This document shows positions 18,590-29,901 of a DNA stretch of 30,932 nt, piece after piece. A program made the position numbers and the translations under genes. Position 1 is the stretch's first letter, and each line of letters starts with the position of its first letter. Source of the stretch: Phellopilus nigrolimitatus (Eukaryota > Basidiomycota > Agaricomycetes > Hymenochaetales > Hymenochaetaceae). The stretch is from assembly GCA_021029095.1 (NCBI GenBank), contig JAJOHG010000302.1:1-30932 (forward strand). The letters are read 5' to 3'. The notes below the pieces were generated by a model that was given only the letters and a program-made list of their open reading frames with translations, did not search any database and was not told the DNA's origin.

Positions 18590-19540
18590 GACCAAAGTCC
18601 GCACAATGTGCATAAGTAGTCGCATGATCGCTGAAAGATAGAGCCTGTAATATATACCAAAAACGAAATAGAAGGAGGGAAAAAAGTCTACACGACATGT
18701 ATGTATTCCACAGCGCAAGGTAAGCGATAGTTCCGAGATTATAAGTTAGACGTTAATGTAAAGAGCTAGCAGAGCTATGCAATAAACAAAGGCCAATTGA
18801 TGGACACAAGAGGCACCAAGCATCGAGCAAGCAACGAACATCGCGGTCCAGATTTTTTCCTATATGAACCAAGAGAGGAGGATGATGAGAAGGACAAGAG
18901 GGCAAGATGAGAAAAAGGGAAGAAGAGGGAGGGCGAGGTAGGGAGTAAAAATACAATGTGCAATGGTGCGTTTCCGAGGATATAGTGCGTGTCGCAAAGC
19001 AAAGAATATGTGAATGATAAGAACAGCAGAGATTCGGAGAAAAGAAAGTCATGATTTCTCTATATGTGCCCACTGATATATTACCACACTGACCCAGTTG
19101 TCAGCGGACTGAACGAATCAACGGTCAGCGGACTGAAGGAGTGTCGATGAAACGCTCAGTCGACATCGCAATCGATGCCCGCGCGCGAATCCAGATGCTC
19201 GACGAAGTCCACGAGGAAGCGCACCTGCTCATACGTCTCCACAGCCTTGAGGCTCCGCCGCCGGCGCACGACCACAATCGCGCGCTCGACGAGCTGCACT
19301 GTTGCGCGGCACACGCGCGGCACGGGCACCCTCTGCGCAAGCGCAGCAGGAACAGGTGCCGCGATTGCGTCCTGCTCCGCAGCCGAATGTGGGACCACAG
19401 AAGCGACGCTTTCAATAGGCGTCGCCACGTACGTGCCATGCGTGCGCGCACAGATGTCCGCGTCCTTCCAGCCCCTCGGGTATCGGGAGGCGGAGCACGT
19501 CCAGACCCAGCTCATTCGCGACGCAGGCATAGTCTGGCCA
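18590..19540 (-). repeat. Inverted repeat, left arm (copy of phosphatase 3' end and flank)
   Basis: Reverse complement of 22498-23615: the 3' flank of the phosphatase gene (18590-19155) and its last coding part (19156-19540), with small indels and an internal deletion of about 160 bp. No independent gene is seen in 18590-19155. Confidence 0.9.
19156..19540 (-). pseudogene. Phosphatase C-terminal fragment lacking the active site
   Basis: Reads the same tail as the intact gene, from WKDADICARTHGTYVATPIE to HLDSRAGIDCDVD and stop, preceded by DYACVANELGLDVLRLPIP. The segment between these, which holds the HCRGGVGRAG active site in the intact gene (about 22565-22722), is deleted at 19472. With no promoter, no start and no catalytic cysteine it cannot be a phosphatase. 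Confidence 0.8.
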
Positions 19541-19810
19541 TCCCGCCGATGAAGAGCACAGCCCGAGGAAGCGAACGTAGATGCGACCTCGCGGACGGTG
19601 CGCTGCTTAGTCGGGTTGAGGTACAGGAAGAAGAAGAAGACCACGGCTGGGCTGCCCGTTGGGGATATCAATCCAGAGACTCAAGCGTCAGGAGACATGG
19701 TCGGCGAAGGCGCCGCCGACGAGCGGGCTGATGACGCCGTCCCAGGTAGTACAGATGAAGCCGCCGTACTTCCCTCGCTCATCAAGAGAGGTTATAAGCA
19801 TATAAACAAT
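19541..19810 (-). pseudogene. Third MFS transporter fragment, fused to the phosphatase fragment
   Basis: The minus strand reads [13 protein letters not shown], then [13 protein letters not shown], then (after shifts and a stop) the counterpart of [16 protein letters not shown]. These match the start of the large exon (exon 8) of the two intact MFS genes. At 19540/19541 it joins the phosphatase fragment in the same orientation. It is more diverged than copies A and B are from each other, so it is an older or separate remnant. Confidence 0.75.
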
Positions 19811-20472
19811 CCACAGTAGTAAACCGAGGAAGGCGTTTAGAACAAAGTTGGGACCCGTCGACAGGGCCATGTACTGTACGTCTTCGACTCTTGGCCTTTT
19901 ATTTATTCCATTGGGTTTTGTCCATGGCAGTCCGCGCAGCCCGACTCTCGTATTACTTATCGCCCATTTGCAAGCTCCAATTCAGCGGACAATCTTTGGC
20001 AAGCCTGAAGACTATCCAATCTTTGGATGAGAGAGATGCAGAAGCTGGAGACGGCTGGAGACGGCTGGAGACTGGTAAAGACAAAAGTTTAGACGATTTC
20101 GGCGCCGAAGGGTCGGACTCAGGTGAACATCTCCAGACCTTCGGTTGCTGTCGGAAGCATTTTAGATCAAAAACGTGTTTCATGTGATCTTACCTTTTTC
20201 TAATGAAGTAAGAAGAGTAAGAAATATGTACTGTATTATTTGTACACTTTCAATAGAGTGGTGTACACTTTTGTACACTTTGTTTCACGACTATCTTGTT
20301 GTTGTGACTACGCGCTTCCAATCAGACCCGGCGCTCTGCTGAGAACCACACCGTGATCTACCATTCAGCGCTAACGAAGCTCACACAAATCGCCCGCTGC
20401 CAATATTTACATGCTCATCTCGCCGGCGTCGACATTGGCATCATAAAACACCCACCTTCATCGTATTCGACG
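19811..20472. other. Intergenic / phosphatase promoter region
   Basis: No gene seen. It holds three 10-bp GGCTGGAGAC-type units at about 20044-20072 and three copies of TGTACACTTT at 20241, 20262 and 20272, some 190-230 bp before the phosphatase start codon. The latter contain the palindrome TGTACA and could be a binding site cluster. Confidence 0.4.
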
Positions 20473-23040
20473 ATGCTCGTAGCCACTCATCCTGCCTTCG
20501 CTGACCCGCTGCACCGTGACGTGTCGCCAACGACGAACCAGCGCCCGGTGCAGATCCATGACGCCTACACCCCTTTAGCATCAGTGTCAGTGCCAGCGCA
20601 AATGCAGGCACCTACACCCGCGCAGCAGCCCCAAGATGGTCCGCCGCTCGTGTCTGCGCGCGAGAGGCTGCTCGCGACTCAAGTACGTGTTGGCTTCTTG
20701 TCCGTGGTTCTTATAGTGGCTCACATAAGCTTCCGTTTCGCTGCGTGCAGCTCGCGCACCTGGCGTCACAACACCATGCGAGCGAATACAACAGGCTCAA
20801 GTTTGGGCCGAAAGGTGCGCACACGCGTTTAAGCTTTTGGTAAGGGAAAGGAACTGATCGGCGCACTCGTTCATTCAAGGCTCGCCTATCGCGTACGTGC
20901 CGATGTCGCTGCAGCTCCCTGGACACGTCAAGGTACTTCAAGAGCGCCAAGCAGCAAATGCAATACAGAAAGCATGGTGGCCCAGCAATCGGGATCCTGT
21001 CATTATGCCAGAGGACACAGATTCCCAGAACACCAACATGTCGACGCCTGAGGCTGAAGTAGATTCGAGAGCGGAGGGGGACGTTCCTGTTGCCGAACCG
21101 AAAGAAGACGATACGGGAGATGAATCCCAGGATCAATCGCTTCCGACGATGGTGTCGGCAACATCTTCGGATATTCAGCAAGAGATCTCTGCTGCGATAT
21201 CCACAGAGATACCCACCTTCTCCGCATCGTCCCCGGCGCATACCACCAAGACGTCACAGACGCATCCCATAAAGTGCGTTGCGCAAGTCCATCCTACAAT
21301 CTCTCACTGGTCGTATACTAAACTCTGACCGGTCTGAACAGTATTTCCATGGTGATTCCGTTTGAGCTCCTGCCCGCCATCGCATCGCAGCTCACGCGTA
21401 CGTCGACTTCGTCCCCGGTCATGTTCCGTCTGCCGCAAAACTGCTATCTGGACCGTGTGACTGCTGTCCCCATTCCTGGCGCACATACTTTCAATTCTTT
21501 TCGACCTATGAACCCCCTTTTCTTGCCATCGGCACAGCCGAGCATGCCTCGACCGTTCCACACGCGCCCGCCATCGATCATCTGGAGCCAGCCCGGTGCT
21601 GCAAGTGGGGAGCTCCTGCAGAATGCCCTGCATGGCGAGTTCACGTTTACCCTTCCCACTAGTGCAAGCGAACCATTTTCGCAGAAAGACTCCACTCTTG
21701 CGTTCGGATCCGCGCCTGCGCCTGCGCCACCTCCTTCCTTCTTCATCCCCTCTCATCCGCCTTTGCGCAGGCTCATGACAGAATCGCCACCTATACCGAT
21801 CCCGATTTCCGTAGAGATACCCCCGTCTGATGCATTCCAGGCACAGCGCCCTAGCCCACCGAGCCCGCCAACGGGTGTGATCAGGCGCTTACCACGCCAC
21901 GAACGCGCGCTGTCTGCGCCGCCCGCGCTGCAGCCCCTGAAGGGTACGCAGCGCAGGGGCGTGAGGGAGATGAGCAATGTCAAAGGCATGGGTGTGAGTG
22001 GCTCGCGCAACAAGCCAATCCCGGAGGGCTTTGCAGCGCCGATGGACTCTGTCGTTCCCGCCTTCGTCGTGGAGTCGGCGAAGACGGTTGAGGAAAGTGT
22101 TCCAGACTCTGTCATAAAAACTGAGCAAGCGCAGAGGCCATTGCCGCTCGGCGTCTCGCTCACGGAGAACCCCGCATACATGAAACAGTATGACCGGGAG
22201 GGACAGGGTCTGATGCTCCCGTCGCCGTTTTCAGCATCGATGTCGAAACCGACACTGGAACATCGCAATACGGTTCCAAGCTTCTTCGCACCGGAACCGC
22301 CGATTAACGTGCAGCGCCTCGGCAATTTGTACTTGAGCTCATGTCCCGGGAAGAAAGTTCGACTATCTGGCCCTGTAAAAGGACGCGGTGCCATCTGCAG
22401 GGACCTACGTGCAGACCTCAGTCGCGTGAAAGATCTCGGCGTCGGGTGCATCGTTTGTTGCCTGGACGACTCCGAACTCGACTTCCTTGGGGCGTCGTGG
22501 CCAGACTATGCCCGCGTCGCGAATGAACTGGGTCTGGACGTGCTCCGCCTCCCGACGCCCGAGGGCCTCGCCCCTCTCACACCGGCTTCCCTCGACGCAC
22601 ACCTCGCGCGGCTCATCCATACATACACGCTCCGCGGGATCCCGATCCTCGCGCACTGTCGTGGCGGCGTCGGCCGCGCGGGGCTCATCGCGTGCTGCTG
22701 GCTGCTTAAACTGGGTCTGTGCGGCTGGAAGGACGCGGACCTCTGTGCGCGCACGCACGGCACGTACGTGGCGACGCCTATTGAAAGCGTCGCTTCTGTG
22801 GTCCCACATTCGGCTGCGGAGCAGGACGCAATCGCGGCACCTGTTCCTGCTGCGCTTGCGCAGAGGGTGCCCGTACCGCGCGTGTGCCGCGCGACGGTGC
22901 AGCTCGTTGAGCGCGCAATTGTGGTCGTGCGTCGGCGGCGGAGCCTCAAGGCTGTGGAGACGTATGAGCAGGTGCGCTTCCTCGTGGACTTCGTCGAGCA
23001 TCTGGATTCGCGCGCGGGCATCGATTGCGATGTCGACTGA
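20473..23040 (+). CDS. CDKN3/KAP-like dual-specificity phosphatase
   Basis: Four exons (20473-20682, 20751-20814, 20880-21273, 21342-23040) give 2367 nt, 788 residues, all joins in frame. The first 540 or so residues are proline/serine-rich and look disordered. The C-terminal domain (about 550-780) starts NLYLSSCPGKKVRL and carries the signature HCRGGVGRAG with catalytic Cys at about 662. It keeps the CDKN3-like order: 'SCPG', a dipeptide-rich lead-in, 'LPTPEG', 'HCxGGxGR', and a basic helix near VVVRRRRSLKAVETYEQV. CDKN3/KAP dephosphorylates cyclin-dependent kinases in animals; the substrate here is unknown. The long N-terminal extension is unlike animal KAP. Its 3' end has been copied in inverted orientation at 18590-19540. 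Confidence 0.8.
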
Positions 23041-23615
23041 GCGTTTCATCGACAAGCCCTTCAGACCGCTGACCGCTGATTCGTTCAGTCCGCTGACAAC
23101 TGGGTCAGTGTGGTAATATATCATTGGGCACATATAGAGAAATCATGACTTTCTTTTCTCCGAATCTCTGCTGTTCTTATCATTCACATATTCTTTGCTT
23201 TGCGATACGCACTATATCCTCGGAAACGCGACCTTGCACATTGTATTTTTATTCCCTACCTCGCCCTCCCTCTTCTTCCCTTCCTTGCCCTCTTGTCCTT
23301 CTCTCATCCTTCTTCTCCCTTGGATCATATAGGAAAAAAATCTGGACCGCGATGTTCGTTGCTTGCTCGATGCTTGGTGTCTCTTGTGTCCATCAATTGG
23401 CCTCTGTTTATTGCATGGCTCTGCTAGCTCTTTACATTAACGCCTAATTTATAATCTCGGAACTATCGCTTTCCTTGCGCTGTGGAATATATACATATCG
23501 TGTAGACTTTTTCCCCTCCTTTCTATTTCGTTTTTGGTGTATATAACAGGCCCTATCTTTCTGCAATTATGCGACTACTTATGCACATGTCACTTACATT
23601 GTGTGGACTTCGGTC
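22498..23615 (+). repeat. Inverted repeat, right arm (phosphatase 3' end and flank)
   Basis: The source-side arm of the inverted repeat. The two arms flank 2.96 kb that includes the phosphatase promoter and first three exons, so pairing between them could invert that interval. Confidence 0.85.
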
Positions 23616-23756
23616 GAATTTTGAGAAATTTTGATGCCGCCGGGTAGGCCACAGCAAGGCAATCGTCTCGATCTGAACGCGTTGCGCCACTTCAGTTTCC
23701 TTGGTCGCCTCATAACATAGCTATCAGTTCTGAGCTATAGCAAGGGGCCTGGCGAT
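23041..23756. other. Phosphatase 3' flank and Ski3-like promoter; no gene
   Basis: Up to about 23615 this matches the left inverted arm. The open frames here are in untranslated-looking pyrimidine-rich DNA and also occur in the inverted copy with shifts. From 23616 to the ATG at 23757 is the presumed Ski3-like promoter; no TATA box is evident. Confidence 0.45.
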
Positions 23757-26700
23757 ATGTCAACGTTCATCAAGACGAAACTCAAGGCCGCCCGGGAGTG
23801 CATTCAGAAAAAGGACTTCGCCAAGGCACGCGACGCAACGGAGGAAATCCTCTCGTACGAGCCCGAGCACTACAACGCGTGAGCGTCTCTTCATCTTCGT
23901 TCGCGATGGTTCCGTGCTCGTTGGCTCATCTGTTGCATTTTGCTGTAAAATATACGAAATTTTATGCGCTTGACAAATGCGGCCATGCTCGGTGTATGCG
24001 TGCTGAACGTGAAGGAACGTCTTCCTCGGGCTTGCGCTTCTCGAGCTCGGCGAGCTCGACCTTAGCGAGCAAGTAATTATTTTACCGCTTGTCTGTGCGC
24101 ACGCGCGTTGGCTTACTGCGGCTTTGTGGATTTCACGACTTATCCTGCTCTCTTGTACTCTTGTGCTGGATAGGCATACCAGCGCGCAATCAAGACTAGT
24201 CCTGGACAGGCACTCGCTTGGCAGGTACTTATATGCTGCAACATCATATTGGTCCGTACGTTCATTGGAGACTGAGATACCATTGCTGTTGTAGGGACTC
24301 GCCAAATTCTATGAACAGACGGGGAGATGGGATAAGTATGTGGAGACGCTGAGGAAGATGATGGACATATTTGCGCAGAGGTGCGTTCTCAAGCCCGGCT
24401 TTTTATTCCTTGGTTTAACATAATTTCGAACACGATGAATACAGCGAAGATGTGATCAAATGTGCGGAGACTCTGCAGAAATATATCGAATTTCGACGAC
24501 AAAGGGGGTCGCGAAAGGAGGTGAGTTCTCTACACTTCACGCTGCAGAGAACTTCAAGTCCAATGACCCTTGCATCGTCAGATCATAGACGCGCTGCACC
24601 TCCTCCTCCCGAGCTCGCCGCTCCACGCTGCCCTCTCGGTGCTTCCCGCGCCAGACCCGACGGCACCGACGGCTACGACGACCCTGCCCACGCAGGCCGC
24701 CGTGCACAACTCGCTCCCTACGCTCGAGGAGATCGTCGCATTGGAGGGGAGGAGGAGGAGGCAGTCGCGCGGGGTGAGAAGCGCCGGATGCGCCTGGACT
24801 CGGCCGGCGTGAGCCCGGAGGCGGTGCGCAAGGAGGTTGGGCTGAAGATCTGGGAAATCTCGAAGGTGAGGGTTTTACTGAGCCTATCTTCTAAAATCCC
24901 TTCTTCTGACAGATGGCGGGTATTGCACGTAGCTCCCAAGTCTGTACGGCGAGATCCTCAACCACGTGTACACGTCTGATGACCTGCGGCGTGCGACTGA
25001 AGCGAAGCTCCTGCGGTACAAGCACCGCTACCGCTGCGCGCTTGCGCCGAGCGGGGATGCAGGCGCGCTGAAGCTCAAGATCGGGGAGGAAGTACAGAGT
25101 CTGATAGAGGGCGTCGTTCTTCTGGGTATCTCGGACGAACTTGCTTGGACGCTCTTAATCGAGGGCAAGGATGTCGACTCAGTCGGTGAGCCATGATGAT
25201 TGCTTTTTTTTTCTAGACTGTTGTTCACTGACGGGCGAAATGGCAGAGGGCTATGGTTTTGATATTCTTCGCCGGTTTGTCAAACTCTTTCCGGATGTGC
25301 TGTTGTCACTGGCAATCCGCGGATATTTTCTCTATAACGGTTTACCGCTGGCGAAGAGGAGGAGGAAGATGAGGAAGATGTCAAGCAGGAAGAAGATAAT
25401 GCAGATCCTTTTGACGTCCTTCTGGTACGTTCCTGGAAATTTTGCTCTTTTTCGATGAACTCGAAATAATCACGTCGTTCACAGGAAGCCGTTGCGTTGC
25501 AGGTCTCCCGGAGTCAATCCTGGCACACCGAATGCTGTGCGACATCTACGTACATGAAGAGGACCACCAGAATTGCATTTCGGCAGCCGAGAAAGGATTG
25601 CACCTCGTTCGTCATAGCGAGGTTGACACAGGAAAGAAGCTCACACAGTAGGCCCTTTCCTTGCCACACGATAGTCTGTCTGAGGAGGTATTCTCAGAGT
25701 GCGTAAGGCGTTCAATATTAGCCTTGCGACGGGCCTTGTACATTTATTCCCTCCAAAACACCACGCTCGCGCCATCCGCGTCCTTGATGATGTCCTCTCG
25801 TTCGAGCCCGACAACGCGCCGTGCCTCATGAGTCGCGGCTTTGTCAAGCAGTCAGCACGTAGTTGGGCAGATGCCGCGGAGCTGTTTCGGAAAGTTGCGG
25901 TTCAGCTTCCCGACGATGTTAATATGGGACTTGTTGCGGAGGAGGAGCGTGCTTGGTGTTTGGCGGAGGAAGGTGAGCTCGACGTTGCTGTCGAAGAGCT
26001 GCAAAACGTCCTTGATAAGCTTGAGGAGCTGGATGGTTATGAAGAGAGAAAGGCGAGAGTCTGGTGGAGAATCGGTGTGTGTTATTGGCGTCTTGGAGGT
26101 AAAGGTCGGATTTCTTTGTATGCTCTGGACTTGATCACGAATATTCTATTCAGGCGCTTCCCGAGAAAAATCGTATCGCCATTTCATCACCCTCCCTCAA
26201 GCGCTCTCCGTCCTTTGCACCCGCATTCACCGCTTTGGCGTATACTACCTCGAGTTCTCCTCGCCGCCAGATCCGACTCGTGCCACTAAATGCTTTCAGA
26301 AAGCCTTCGAACTGGACGCACGAGAAACGGACGCTGCCCGCCGTCTTGCACACAGCTTCGCGGAAGAGAGGGAGTGGGACCTCGTTGAAGTCGTCGCACG
26401 CAGGACAATTGAGGGCGAGGGTGGGCTCGGAGGCGGATTGGGCGACGTGGAGGCGAGCGCGATTGCGAAACACAAGCCGACGAACGCGTGGGCGTGGAAG
26501 GCGCTTTGGGGGTCGTCGAGCTGGTAATGTTTTTGCTATCTTTCGGGAAATATTCCAATGAATACTCTTATAGAACCAACGTAGCTTCCCTGCTGCCATT
26601 CAGCGTTCCAAGTTGCCCTTCGATCGGATGAGAATGACGCACTGTCATGGCTTCGCTTGGGCGAGGCATACGCGAAGGCGGGGAGGCATGCGGCTGCCCT

Positions 26701-29143
26701 CAAGGCCCTCAACAAATCGCATGAACTGCAACCTGGAGACTGGATGTGCATGTATCACATTGGTGATGTCCAGCGCCAAACGGGTCTTCTTCCACAGGCC
26801 ATTACGACATTTACGGAGGTTTTTGGAGAAAACTCCGAACGAAACTGTTTGTTCTGCTCGCTCTCGCGGAGACTCATGTGCTTTGGGTCGTTTGGAGCTT
26901 GAGACAGGCTACTTGGGGAGGTCGTCGGCGTCCTTCTTACTAGCAATTGTGACCTCTCTGGATCTGGTGGAATGTAGTCCGGCTTCCGACGCTTGGCGTT
27001 GAAGACGATTGTTGACGCTCTCTTCGCATTGTCCGAGTTCTCGTCGCTCGTCGATGAAGAAACTGGCGCTAAAAGCTTTCGGCAGGGTAGCATCTCTTCA
27101 TTCAGACAAAGCTGACGACAGGATCGCAGGCGTCGTCGACTGGCCGCTAATGCAGGAATCTGGTCTGATTGCTCTCGCGCTTAAGCTTGCCGTAGCGACA
27201 TGCAGTTATCGTTTGACGCTTTTTGCGAAGGATGAAGATGGTGTGGGGAGTGCGCGGTTCGACCTGAGCGTAGGGCTAGCTCGCATATCTGCGTCTTCGC
27301 TTTCCGACAAAATAAAAGAGAATGCGGAAAAGCAAGCCATAGAGTCGGTGAGACTTGCACTAATAGCAGAACCCGGTAATCCTATGTTCTGGAATGCCTT
27401 TGGTAACTTCAAACTTTGTGTCGAGGCCGATGATTGCGCAGCATGCCTACATCAAGGCCCTTGAGATCAATAACAAGGTCTGTTTGATGTGATGAATGAT
27501 GGGAAGTCACTGCTATTTTCACTTACATGTTCTCCTGTAGGATGTGGCGGTCTGGGCGAACTTAGGCCTTCTTTACCTTCAAAATGAGGACCTTGTTCTT
27601 GCGAATGAACGCTTTCCTGAAAGCACAGACGCTGGATCCGGACTATACCCTGGCCTGGGTCGGGCAGGGGCTTGTCGCGAGTAGAAATGGCCACGAAGAT
27701 GATGCGAGTACGCTATTCGAGCATGCAGTTGGCCTTACCGCAGACTTGGTGAGCTCACCAAATATACCAGTATCCAAGTTGCCGTGCGCTGATCCTAATT
27801 GTGGCGCCGCAAGCCAGAAGCCGATATCGAATATGCGTACCGGATGTTCCGCAAGCTACCTCGGTTGGCATCTCGTGCAGCTGGTTTGTCGCAGGAGATG
27901 TTGCTCCCCCCGTTCTTTGCTCTGGACCGTTACTGCAGGCGCATGCCTAGAGATTCATCTGCGCTTCATCTTTTGGGGCTGGTATGCGAAAGGTTGCATC
28001 TCTACGAGCTCGGAGCGGAGGTGACAACACGGGCAATCAAGCATCTTGAAGCGGCTTACGAGGAGACTGAAGATTCGGTGATTGAGCGCCGGTATGCGAT
28101 AGCCAACACGAATCTCGGAGACTGCTCCTGGCAACTGGGAATTTCTCTGCTGCAGTCGAGACGTTCGAGACGGCATTCGGGCTTCTTCCCGCGGAAGATG
28201 ATAGCGCGGAGACAGTCGCCCTTCGCGCAATGTGCCAGTTCGGCAGTGGCATTGCGCAGTTCCAGCTAGGCAGTTTTGACGAGGCTTTGGTCTTGTTCGA
28301 ATCTGCGCAAGAGATAGCCAACTCGTATCCTCTTATTCATGGGCAAGTCACCGTTCTCCTCGCTCAGATTTTATGGGCGGTAGGGACCGAATGAATTCCG
28401 GGAGTCGGCGAAGGAGCAGCTTCTCGAATGGTGCGTCGCGCATGTCACTTTAATTTCAGCATCAGCTTAGTCCATTCTAGTATCAACAGTGACCCCGAAA
28501 ATTTAGCCGCCGTCGTTGCCCCTTGCAGCCATGGGTTTTGCTCACGGGTGATGAGGCGTTGATAGATGCAGCACTCAGTGAATCCTGTCATTGCCGCTTG
28601 ATGAGCGACAACAGACGTGACCCGGAGCGATATGCGGAGAACCTCCTGACGAACCACTACTTGGCAGAGGTAGGACCACAGCCTTTACATAAAGCGGGGG
28701 TTTGTACTCACGTTCATTATCAGGCAAATACCCCCAAAGCGCTCGCCATTGCCCAACGGGCAGTGGACACCGAACCGTCTCGTCCAAGAAGCATGCTATA
28801 ACTTGTCATCATTGTTAGTATGCGAGGGTCGCCCGGAGATCGCGCAAGCTTTGCTTTCGCGGCTTCTGGAATCACCGCGTATATACAGCGAAAGCGGTTT
28901 GCATCGATCTTTGCAGTTGCTTGCGATCGCTTCTGTGGCTTCAGGGGGCGGGTGGGCAGCGCAAGCCGAGGCTCGGAAGATTGCACAAAGGGCGATTGGT
29001 GCTAGCTCCGTGGGACTCAAAAAAATTGGCTCGCTCTTGCGCATGACAAAATACCCCGAATCACCAATGGAAAATCGAAGTTTAATTCGGAGACGAGCGA
29101 GTGCCTAAATAGGCGATCCTTGTCTACCCCCATTGTGCTTTGA
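23757..29143 (+). CDS. SKI3: Ski3-like TPR protein (superkiller complex), with many apparent 1-nt frameshifts
   Basis: Starts MSTFIKTKLKAARECIQKKD with TPR content throughout. About 16 exons: 23757-23878, 24015-24072, 24174-24224, 24295-24380, 24445-24520, 24582-24865, 24933-25185, 25247-25424, 25485-25647, 25698-26098, 26154-26523, 26604-27477, 27541-27748, 27814-28430, 28481-28669, 28724-29143. Landmarks: VFLGLALLELGELDLSEQ, GLAKFYEQTGRWDKYVETL, WLRLGEAYAKAGRHAAALKA, MFWNAFGNF, AQTLDPDYTLAWVGQGLVA and a C-terminal APWDSKNWLALAHDK. Ski3 is the TPR scaffold of the cytosolic Ski complex that feeds mRNA to the exosome. About twenty single-nucleotide gains or losses, mostly in short G, C, A or T runs, break the frame (for example near 24748, 25350, 25502, 26237, 26820, 27410, 27612, 28390, 29020). 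I saw no plain nonsense substitution. Confidence 0.8.
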
Positions 29144-29429
29144 TTCTTGAGCCACCCTATAGATACCCTTTTCGTTCCCGTGGGATGTGGCTTGGGCTAC
29201 GCATTGGACAACTCGTGGTGTGGTCTCGCTGAGATTGAGTAGCTACAGTTGTTCAAAAAACTATATAATCGTTTGTAAAGAGGACCTACCTTTTCCTCAC
29301 ACCTCCCGCCCTGCCACGAACCTGTTCCTACATCGTCATTGCTGCTTATTCTTCGGTGTGTCCCTTTCTCAATTACGCATATGCCACATTAGCTGACGGA
29401 TTAGGTTGTCTGTGGCGTAATATACAGAC
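29144..29429. other. Intergenic between Ski3-like and AT-hook genes
   Basis: No gene seen; probably the Ski3-like 3' UTR followed by the promoter of the next gene. Confidence 0.4.
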
Positions 29430-29741
29430 ATGGAAACGGCCACCGTTAACCATTACACCAGGCCCATGATGACCGGGCGAGCTTTACTACAGTTCGCGGA
29501 GATTTCACTTTCAGTGGCGGAAAAGAGAAAGGACGACCAAGAGAGCGAATACTCCAGCTCCTGCAAAACCGGCCGTGCCCTCCACATCGTCAGATTTTGG
29601 GAAGAATGCGCGTGTGGAAAGAACGCCACGACCACGCCGAATGAAGCGGCGGCAACATCTGACGTTTTGGCGCCTGTCCAGACTGTGCCCGTAACACTTC
29701 GCGGGCAGAGCACTGCACTCGCCTTCTCCCCGTCGATATGA
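29430..29741 (+). pseudogene. 5' part of AT-hook gene, cut off by tandem duplication
   Basis: ATG at 29430 begins METATVNHYTRPMMTGRALL; 103 codons run to a TGA at 29739-29741. Its last third (NEAAATSDVLAPVQTVPVTL, then RGQSTALAFSP) is repeated almost word for word at the start of the downstream frame. The downstream copy is in a different frame because the repeat unit is 158 bp, not a multiple of three. I infer one ancestral frame. A splice event that rejoins the two parts is possible, but I could not identify one. Confidence 0.45.
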
Positions 29742-29901
29742 CCGCCGTCATAGATTTGACAAAATGCCTGTGTGAAAAGAACTCCACGACCACGCTGAAT
29801 GAAGCGGCAACAACATCTGACGTTTTGGTGCCTGTCCGGACTGTGCCCGTAACACTTCGCGGGCAGAGCACTGCACTCGCCCTCTCCCCCGCCGATACCG
29901 A
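29586..29901. repeat. 158-bp tandem duplication inside AT-hook gene
   Basis: Units of about 29586-29743 and 29744-29901. Anchors CGTCA, AATGAAGCGG, GACGTTTTGG and GTAACACTTC all recur at exactly 158 bp, with scattered substitutions and no indels. Confidence 0.9.

Larger units (their letters stand above)
8225..18590. repeat. Segmental duplication, copy B (with transposon insertion)
   Basis: This is a direct copy of the module at 1-5861, lengthened by the 4.7-kb element. It ends at about 18590, where the sequence switches to an inverted copy of the phosphatase gene's 3' flank. The left edge given is where the dehydrogenase remnant first becomes recognisable; the matching part of copy A lies outside the window, so the true edge is unknown. 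Confidence 0.85.

Noticed and set aside
22405..23133. Long open frame on the minus strand over the phosphatase 3' end
   Set aside because: Shadow of the GC-rich phosphatase coding region; it has no recognisable content and repeats in the inverted copy only because the DNA is duplicated.
23124..23447. 107-codon frame in the phosphatase 3' flank
   Set aside because: Pyrimidine-rich untranslated-looking DNA; the inverted copy carries indels that break it.
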